From the NCBI RefSeq assembly GCF_020216685.1, contig NZ_JAIWNS010000186.1, forward strand, positions 1 to 10,516: a stretch of DNA of 10,516 bases, written 5' to 3'. Positions 5,671 through 10,516 of the stretch are shown here, one piece after another. Every line of letters begins with the position of its first letter. The first letter of the stretch is position 1. A model generated the notes under the pieces. It had not been told where the DNA came from, did not search any database, and worked only from the letters and a program-made list of their open reading frames with translations. The stretch comes from Methanospirillum hungatei (GTDB lineage: Archaea; Halobacteriota; Methanomicrobia; Methanomicrobiales; Methanospirillaceae). The translations under genes were made by a program, and so were the position numbers.

Positions 5671-5688
5671 GTACATATAGGCCTGTAC
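5671..5688. promoter_or_regulatory. Divergent promoter with an inverted repeat
   Basis: GTACA (5671-5675) and TGTAC (5684-5688) are perfect inverted arms flanking TATAGGCC. The TATA-like CATATAGG (plus) and CCTATATG (minus) fall within it. It lies about 10-25 nt before the CARF-HEPN ATG and 25-40 nt before the glycosyltransferase ATG, so one protein bound here could control both genes. A second weaker pair, TGTGTA (5655-5660) and TACACA (5686-5691), surrounds it. Confidence 0.45.
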
Positions 5689-5696
5689 ACAAATGA

Positions 5697-6929
5697 ATGA
5701 ATCAGATGCGATGTATCTCCTTCGCTGGTCCGGGCCGGTTCATAAAAAAACGATATTGCAGGGATACTATCTGTATTGAAACAGAGCTGGTTCAGGAAGC
5801 GATATTTCACCTGTATGAGCCTGAAGAAATCATCATCTGTCTCTCTGATCCCTCTGCGGCAGGGATAGCGTCTGATTTGGAGGGGCGGAATATCCCGATT
5901 CAAAAGCTCTGGATACCCTTCGGAACCGATGAGCCCCAGCTCTGGGAGATATTCAGCACAATCTGTGGTGCTGTAAAAGATAATGAAGAGATTCTCTTTG
6001 ACATCACCGCCGGGTGCCATTCCCTTCCGTTCATGACATTCCTTGCAGCCTCATATCTTCGGTCTGTCCGCCATGTCACTCTGGCAGGAGTAATATATGC
6101 ACCAGTCACAGGAGATGACGGGTTTTGCCGGTTTGTTGATCTGAAACCGATGATGGGTATTCTGGACTGGATTGCCGGAGTAAAGGCGGTTACGAACTAT
6201 GTTGATGCAGAGCCGATGTATTCACTCGTCAAAGATCTCCAGGGAAATATTCACCGGTCAGGCGACCATCCTGAGCCACCCGTCAGACTGACAAGCTGGG
6301 CAAGTCTTTTATGGCAGTTTAGTGATGCAGTCAGACTGGCCCGTCCGGTTGATGCGATGTATGCAGCATCCGGTGCCATTCATGACATTGATGGAATAAA
6401 TGAAGAACTGCTTCGTTTTGCCCCATCCCTTATCCCTGTCCTTGCAGCAACACGGGATCTTTCAGACCTCGCAGCTGAGCCGGAGATGGCGCAAAACATG
6501 GGCGAGTATGTCAGAAAACAGATCCGATTGATCGGGTTTCAGCTCGATAAGGGATTGTTTCTTCAGGCCGTCACGCTTGGCAGGGAAGTTCTGATAACGT
6601 TACTTATGATCCGGATGAACCTTGATGCTGAATGGAGAGACGCGGATATCCGTCATGAAGTCTCACGGACCCTGACTGGTGGATCCCTTGCCATGCAAAA
6701 CCGGCCCTATGAGAAGACCCGGTATTCGGATGATTTGATCCGGTATGATGACTGGAAAGAGATGGTACTGATATGGACCAGAATATCTGATCTTCGGAAT
6801 AATCTCGCACACTGTGGGATGAACCAGCGGGATGACAGTGTCAGATCGATTCGGAAACGGGCATCAGATATACTCCCGGATATTGAGCGGTTTTACCATC
6901 TCTGTCTCCCGGAAAAAAAGATACGATAG
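5697..6929 (+). CDS. CARF-HEPN protein of the Csx1/TM1812 type (CRISPR type III accessory RNase)
   Basis: A 410-residue protein. The N-terminal half looks like a CARF (CRISPR-associated Rossmann) domain: CISFAGPG at the start, FHLYEPEEIIICLSDPSA, PIQKLWIPFGTDEPQLWEIF, and DITAGCHSLPF at 102-112. The last is the position of the DITHGFRSLP-like motif of TM1812-family proteins that contacts cyclic oligoadenylate. VDLKPMMGILDWIAGVKAV also matches that family. The C-terminal helical half ends with a HEPN ribonuclease motif R-x4-H, RNNLAH (R367, H372), followed by CG. Members are switched on by cyclic oligoadenylates made by Cas10 and then cleave RNA. Here no cas gene or CRISPR array is in the window, and the CARF motif has Ala, Cys and His where His, Phe and Arg are usual. 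No Shine-Dalgarno is seen; the TATA element about 20 nt upstream fits a leaderless mRNA. Confidence 0.8.
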   Translation: MNQMRCISFAGPGRFIKKRYCRDTICIETELVQEAIFHLYEPEEIIICLSDPSAAGIASDLEGRNIPIQKLWIPFGTDEPQLWEIFSTICGAVKDNEEILFDITAGCHSLPFMTFLAASYLRSVRHVTLAGVIYAPVTGDDGFCRFVDLKPMMGILDWIAGVKAVTNYVDAEPMYSLVKDLQGNIHRSGDHPEPPVRLTSWASLLWQFSDAVRLARPVDAMYAASGAIHDIDGINEELLRFAPSLIPVLAATRDLSDLAAEPEMAQNMGEYVRKQIRLIGFQLDKGLFLQAVTLGREVLITLLMIRMNLDAEWRDADIRHEVSRTLTGGSLAMQNRPYEKTRYSDDLIRYDDWKEMVLIWTRISDLRNNLAHCGMNQRDDSVRSIRKRASDILPDIERFYHLCLPEKKIR

Positions 6930-6933
6930 TATC
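6911..6933 (-). terminator. Hairpin plus T7 terminator of ilvC
   Basis: On the minus strand, GATAC-TATC-GTATC (6933-6920) forms a 5-bp hairpin followed directly by seven T (6919-6913). It lies just past the ilvC stop, inside the last codons of the convergent CARF-HEPN gene. Confidence 0.5.
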
Positions 6934-6951
6934 CAATACCGAATGACCGGA

Positions 6952-7947
6952 TTACTTCAGATCTTTAAACTGGGGCATGGTTGCCCTGATCTCTTTTCCG
7001 ACCTTTTCAATCAGGTGCTCTTCATCAGCACGGGTAAGGGCGTTAAAGACCGGGCGATTTACCATATTCTCAAGCATCCATTCCTTTGCAAAAGCACCGG
7101 TCTGGATCTCCTCAAGGATCTCCTGCATGGCAAGGTATGATTCCTGTCCGATAACCCTGGGTCCGCGGGTCAGATCTCCAAACTGTGCAGTGTTTGAGAT
7201 GGAGTTCCGCATCTTGGTAAACCCGCCTTCATAGATGAGATCAACGATGAGCTTGGTCTCATGCAGAACTTCAAGATATGCCATTTCAGGAGCATATCCT
7301 GCTTCAACCAACGTCTCAAATCCTGCCCTGATAAGCGATGTCATTCCGCCACACAGCACAGCCTGCTCTCCAAAGAGATCTGTCTCTGTCTCCTCGCGGA
7401 AGCTGGTCTCAAAGACCACCGCACGGGTCGCTCCGATACCTTTTGCATATGCAAGGGCGGTTTTTTTACCGTTTCCAGAGACATCCTGATGAATTGCGAT
7501 AAGTGCAGGAACTCCCTTTCCTTCGGTATAGGTCCGGCGAACCATATGTCCCGGTCCTTTTGGTGCTACCATGATAACGTCCACATCCGCCGGGGGGACG
7601 ATCTGACCAAAATGGATGTTAAATCCGTGAGAGAACATAAGGGTCTTACCCTTGGAAAGTCCCTGTGCAATCTGGTTCTTGTATACCGCACCCTGTTGTT
7701 CATCAGGAATGAGGATCTGGATTATATCGGCTTTCTTTGCGGCATCGGCAACGTCCATCACTTCAAAGCCTTCACTTTTGGCCAGGTCCCAGCTTTTTCC
7801 AGGCCGGAGCCCGATGATTACCTTCAATCCGCTATCCTTGAGGTTTAACGCCTGTCCTCTTCCCTGTGATCCATATCCGATGACTGCGATCGTCTTTGAG
7901 GAGATTGCAGACATATCGGCATCCTTGTCATAATATTTCTCTAACAT
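6952..7947 (-). CDS. ilvC: Ketol-acid reductoisomerase
   Basis: A 331-residue class I enzyme of exactly the usual length. It isomerises and reduces 2-acetolactate or 2-aceto-2-hydroxybutyrate with NADPH, the second common step of valine, leucine and isoleucine synthesis. The Rossmann motif GYGSQG is at 24-29; R48 and S52 in GLRPGKSWD fit NADPH phosphate binding. H107 (MFSHGF) and the Mg ligands D190, E194, E226 and E230 are all present, as are KGPGH and [15 protein letters not shown] five bases before the ATG serves as ribosome site. It stands apart from the cimA-ilvB side, on the opposite strand, with the AIM24-family gene divergent from it. Function is certain on sequence grounds. Confidence 0.97.
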   Translation of the reverse strand: MLEKYYDKDADMSAISSKTIAVIGYGSQGRGQALNLKDSGLKVIIGLRPGKSWDLAKSEGFEVMDVADAAKKADIIQILIPDEQQGAVYKNQIAQGLSKGKTLMFSHGFNIHFGQIVPPADVDVIMVAPKGPGHMVRRTYTEGKGVPALIAIHQDVSGNGKKTALAYAKGIGATRAVVFETSFREETETDLFGEQAVLCGGMTSLIRAGFETLVEAGYAPEMAYLEVLHETKLIVDLIYEGGFTKMRNSISNTAQFGDLTRGPRVIGQESYLAMQEILEEIQTGAFAKEWMLENMVNRPVFNALTRADEEHLIEKVGKEIRATMPQFKDLK

Positions 7948-8018
7948 GATAGCCTCTGGTTATGTTCTCTTTACAATCATTTGGGTGGACGTGATATCTT
8001 TTTTCCTTTCATCCGGGT

Positions 8019-8091
8019 ATATCCGGGACCACGGATATTCGGCACCAGGGGTGTGGTGCATTATCGCGCACTATTTGCACCACTGTAAAAG
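8019..8091. promoter_or_regulatory. ilvC / AIM24 intergenic regulatory region with clustered inverted repeats
   Basis: Three inverted repeats are packed here: ATATCCG (8019-8025) with CGGATAT (8032-8038); GCACC (8042-8046) with GGTGC (8055-8059); and a perfect 8-bp pair GTGGTGCA (8053-8060) with TGCACCAC (8076-8083), 15-nt spacer. TGTAAAAG (about 8084-8091) is a TATA candidate for the plus-strand gene, and AAAAGATATCAC near 7991-8003 for ilvC. The TGCACC element recurs before cimA. Confidence 0.5.
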
Positions 8092-8149
8092 GGGGACGTG
8101 ATCAGAGTGCTTATCTCATCATACATCAAGGTCATCATACAGGATTACT

Positions 8150-8845
8150 ATGGAGTATGAGATCAAGTACAAGCCATCATATGCGATGCTTGAAGTGACC
8201 CTGGCGCCAGGGGAGTCAGTCACCGCAGAAGCCGGTTCGATGAGCTGGATGCAGCCGACCATCGAAGTTCATACCCGCATGAGGAAAAAGGGTCTCCTTG
8301 GGTCGATTGGGATGGCCCTTATGGGTGGACAGTCATTCTTTGTGAATGATTTTACTGCTACCAGTGCCTCCGGAAAAGCGGGATTTTCAGCAGCACCACT
8401 CGGTGACGTAGACACCATGCAGGTTGCTCCGGGGAAGGGATATATCATTCAGAAGGCGGCGTACCTGGCATCTGAAAAAGATGTTAATCTGGATGTTGAA
8501 TGGCAGGGATTTACCAAGGGGCTCTTTGGTCAGGGCCTGTTTATGATCAAGGTGTCTGGACAGGGTCTGCTCTTCATCAATACCTTCGGAGCCATCGACA
8601 AGCATGTGCTTGCACCTGGAGAGCGGCTGATTGTTGATAACTTCCACCTGGTAGCCTTTAGTGATACCTGTCAATACCAGGTTACGAAATTTGGCGGGTG
8701 GAAAGAGACTCTGCTCAGTGGCGAGTTTCTGGTTACCGATATCACCGGTCCTGGTGAGGTATATATCCAGACAAAGAACATCCGCGAGATGGCTGACTGG
8801 ATATGGACTTTGATTGAGCCACGGGTTCAGGCTAAAGCCAGGTAA
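8150..8845 (+). CDS. TIGR00266 / AIM24-family protein
   Basis: A 231-residue beta-rich protein. It has the family's repeated hallmarks: a start like MEYEIKYKPSYAMLEV, LAPGESVTAEAGSMSWM, a Gly-rich region around GLLGSIGMALMGGQSFF, a central APGKGYIIQKAAYLASEKDV, GLLFINTFGAI, and a final LLSGEFLVTDITGPGEVYIQTKN. The family (AIM24/TIGR00266, formerly DUF124) forms trimeric beta barrels; its yeast relative is mitochondrial, while the role in prokaryotes is unknown. The ATG is preceded by AGGA at suitable spacing. A pair of TCATCATACA direct repeats (8116-8125, 8132-8141) lies in the leader. It sits between ilvC and cimA, but nothing in its sequence links it to amino acid synthesis. Confidence 0.88.
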   Translation: MEYEIKYKPSYAMLEVTLAPGESVTAEAGSMSWMQPTIEVHTRMRKKGLLGSIGMALMGGQSFFVNDFTATSASGKAGFSAAPLGDVDTMQVAPGKGYIIQKAAYLASEKDVNLDVEWQGFTKGLFGQGLFMIKVSGQGLLFINTFGAIDKHVLAPGERLIVDNFHLVAFSDTCQYQVTKFGGWKETLLSGEFLVTDITGPGEVYIQTKNIREMADWIWTLIEPRVQAKAR

Positions 8846-8912
8846 ATCTGCCATGATATTCTTCGGCTGACAGATTTCAGGGCCGGGGGTGCACCATATC
8901 TCTCACTTTTTT
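8844..8912 (+). terminator. Terminator candidate after the AIM24-family gene
   Basis: AAATCTG (8844-8850) and CAGATTT (8871-8877) are perfect 7-bp inverted arms starting at the stop codon, with a 20-nt loop. A T6 run follows at 8907-8912. The T run overlaps the regulatory element before cimA, so its role is ambiguous. Confidence 0.35.
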
Positions 8913-8957
8913 GCACCAATATTTAAAACCGACACCATTTTAATGGAAAATTTATAT
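8888..8957 (+). promoter_or_regulatory. cimA promoter with GGTGCA/TGCACC operator-like sites
   Basis: The palindrome GGTGCACC (8888-8895) and a further TTGCACCA (8911-8918) match the repeats in the ilvC/AIM24 intergenic region. Two TATA candidates follow: ATATTTAAAACC (8919-8930) and AAATTTATATTC (8948-8959). The first sits directly against the second TGCACC site, as expected for a repressor or activator site near TBP. Confidence 0.5.
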
Positions 8958-8999
8958 TCATTCTGACGACGACATAGATTTGGGAGTGACATCCTATGA

Positions 9000-10514
9000 G
9001 TGATTGTTTTATTGCGCGATAAAAAGTTTCGATTCCTGGATACAACGCTTCGTGATGGTGAACAGACCCCTGGCGTCTCTCTCTCACCTGCTGATAAAGT
9101 TGAGATAGCCACGGCATTATCTGATATCGGAGTTCACGTCATCGAAGCAGGGTCTGCGGTTGCATCAGAGGGAGAACGGGAAGCCATCCGCCTCATTGCA
9201 CAGGCAGGTCTGTCTGCTGAATGCTGCACCTATGTCCGGGCTTTACCACAGGATATTGATTGTGCTGCAGATGCAGGGGCTGATTCAGTTCATCTGGTAG
9301 TGCCGGTTTCAGATCTGCATATTGAGCGGAAGATGCAGAAGACACGGGAGCAGGTCTTTTCAATGGCGATGAATGCTGTTGAATATGCCAAAGAGCGTGG
9401 CCTTATTGTGGAACTCTCCGGTGAAGATGCATCACGGGCAGATATGGAGTTTCTCAGATCCCTGTATGCAGCAGGCATTGAGCATGGAGCTGATCGGCTC
9501 TGTTTTTGTGATACGGTCGGGGTGCTGACACCTGAAGCAACCGCGGAGATCATTCCGCCACTCTGTCTTGCACCACTGAGTATACATTGTCATAATGACC
9601 TTGGTCTGGCCCTTGCAAACACACTCGCCGCACTCAAAGCCGGGGCAAGCTGCTGTCATGTGACCGTCAATGGTCTTGGTGAACGGGCGGGGAATACTCC
9701 CTTTGAAGAGGTGGTCATGGCACTAGAGCATTTGTACAAGATAGATACCGGGATTGAAACCCGGAAGATCTACCCCTTGTCAACTCTGGTATCACGGCTG
9801 ACCGGAGTCCCGTTTGCAACCAACAAACCGATCGTCGGTACAATGGCCTTTACCCATGAGAGTGGTATTCATGCCCATGGGCTCTTCCGTGATTCCCGGA
9901 CCTATGAACCGATAGCACCAGAACTTGTCGGAAGAACCCGGCGGATTGTTCTTGGTAAACATTCTGGTTCAGCGTCGGTAAAGGCAGCCCTGACCGAACT
10001 TGGGTACTCACCAAACCCACGACAACTTGAGGAGATGGTTAAGCGTATCAAGGCGCTTGGAGATGAAGGGAGACGGGTCACCGATACTGATGTTATGGCA
10101 ATCGCTGATGCCGTCATGCTTCTTGAATGCAGGCCGGTCATCTCGCTCAAGCAGTATACCGTGGTTTCTGGGACAAATGTAATTCCGACAGCCTCTGTTA
10201 CGATGCAGGTGAACGGAAAGGAAGTGACAGGTGCAGCAACTGGTGACGGACCGGTGGATGCAGCACTCCGGGTATTGCAGCAGTCAGTCGCTGTAGCCGG
10301 TGATATCAGACTTGAAGAGTATCATGTCGATGCAGTCACCGGTGGAACAGATGCAATGGTAGAAGTTACCGTAAAACTGAGAAAAGATGGACAGACAATT
10401 ACATCACGCGGAGCCAGAACCGACATTATTCAGGCCAGCGTGGAGGCGGTCATCACCGGGATGAACCGTCTGCTGAGGGAATATCATGAAAAGCGGAGCA
10501 CAAATACTGATTGA
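9000..10514 (+). CDS. cimA: (R)-citramalate synthase (MJ1392 type)
   Basis: A 504-residue protein. It joins acetyl-CoA and pyruvate to (R)-citramalate, the first step of the pyruvate route to isoleucine. The HMGL-like TIM barrel has LDTTLRDGEQTPGVSL (R18, D19), IEAGSAVASEGERE, LSGEDASRAD, HCHND (H196, H198 metal ligands) and GERAGN; a LeuA-type allosteric domain occupies about 385-495 (SLKQYTVVSGTNVIPTASV, GGTDAMVEVTVKLR). IEAGSA and SGEDASR match M. jannaschii CimA as I remember it, rather than LeuA (IEAGFP), so CimA is preferred; 2-isopropylmalate synthase is the alternative. The start is unclear: the frame begins at GTG 9000, with TTG 9012 also possible, whereas the good ribosome site GGAG (8983-8986) is better spaced for ATG 8996, which reads only MSDCFIAR before a stop. 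It overlaps ilvB by 29 nt. Confidence 0.87.
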   Translation: MIVLLRDKKFRFLDTTLRDGEQTPGVSLSPADKVEIATALSDIGVHVIEAGSAVASEGEREAIRLIAQAGLSAECCTYVRALPQDIDCAADAGADSVHLVVPVSDLHIERKMQKTREQVFSMAMNAVEYAKERGLIVELSGEDASRADMEFLRSLYAAGIEHGADRLCFCDTVGVLTPEATAEIIPPLCLAPLSIHCHNDLGLALANTLAALKAGASCCHVTVNGLGERAGNTPFEEVVMALEHLYKIDTGIETRKIYPLSTLVSRLTGVPFATNKPIVGTMAFTHESGIHAHGLFRDSRTYEPIAPELVGRTRRIVLGKHSGSASVKAALTELGYSPNPRQLEEMVKRIKALGDEGRRVTDTDVMAIADAVMLLECRPVISLKQYTVVSGTNVIPTASVTMQVNGKEVTGAATGDGPVDAALRVLQQSVAVAGDIRLEEYHVDAVTGGTDAMVEVTVKLRKDGQTITSRGARTDIIQASVEAVITGMNRLLREYHEKRSTNTD

Positions 10515-10516
10515 AG
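10486..10516 (+). CDS. ilvB: Start of an acetolactate synthase large subunit gene (partial)
   Basis: Only ten codons are visible, reading MKSGAQILIE, which resembles the usual IlvB N-terminus (M-x-G-A-x-x-L-x-x-x-L). GAGGGA lies seven bases before the ATG, an excellent ribosome site, and the gene overlaps the end of cimA in another frame. In methanogens ilvB commonly follows a citramalate or isopropylmalate synthase. Acetolactate synthase makes the substrate used by IlvC, so the context fits; the evidence is short and the call remains tentative. Confidence 0.62.
   Translation, partial: MKSGAQILIE

Noticed and set aside
5647..5676. Ten-residue N-terminal extension of the glycosyltransferase
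   Set aside because: The upstream ATG lies within the TATA element; MKIAFIYD is the normal GT4 N-terminus.
7261..7848. 195-codon plus-strand frame
   Set aside because: Antisense shadow of ilvC, which has every catalytic residue in place.
8387..8854. 155-codon minus-strand frame
   Set aside because: Antisense shadow of the AIM24-family gene.
1..10516. CRISPR array, tRNA, rRNA or intact insertion sequence
   Set aside because: I looked for regularly spaced repeats, tRNA cloverleaf features and transposase motifs, prompted by the CARF-HEPN gene and the decayed left region, and found none.

Overview
The window looks like part of a methanogen chromosome, most likely from Methanomicrobiales and possibly Methanospirillum. 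That identification is an inference. It rests on a MJ1392-type (R)-citramalate synthase, a DUF4013 membrane protein, archaeal-style TATA boxes placed about 20-30 nt before several start codons (leaderless transcripts), and short T-rich gene ends.

Left part, positions 1-2900: a decaying accessory region, nearly all on the minus strand. It holds (a) a type II toxin-antitoxin pair whose PIN toxin runs off the left edge; (b) two diverged copies of a cassette consisting of a Cys/Gly-rich peptide followed by a PqqD-like protein, which is the layout of a RiPP (ribosomally made, modified peptide) locus; (c) a second VapBC-type pair lying between the two cassette copies; and (d) a 5'-truncated Sfp-type phosphopantetheinyl transferase. 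The rightward peptide copy (115 aa) is open, whereas the leftward one is cut short and its PqqD partner carries stops and a frameshift. No radical SAM or other maturation enzyme is in view.

Middle part, 2900-6950: intact single genes. They are a DUF4013 membrane protein (+), then on the minus strand a GT4 glycosyltransferase, a DUF1805/YunC-like protein and a universal stress protein. Divergent from the glycosyltransferase is a CARF-HEPN protein of the Csx1/TM1812 type (+), a CRISPR type III accessory ribonuclease family, with no CRISPR array or cas gene in this window.

Right part, 6950-10516: branched-chain amino acid biosynthesis. ilvC (ketol-acid reductoisomerase) is on the minus strand. 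A TIGR00266/AIM24-family protein follows on the plus strand, then cimA ((R)-citramalate synthase, the entry to isoleucine via the pyruvate pathway). The start of an ilvB-like acetolactate synthase gene overlaps the end of cimA at the right edge. The ilvC upstream region and the cimA upstream region both carry the same GGTGCA/TGCACC sequence, which suggests a shared regulator.
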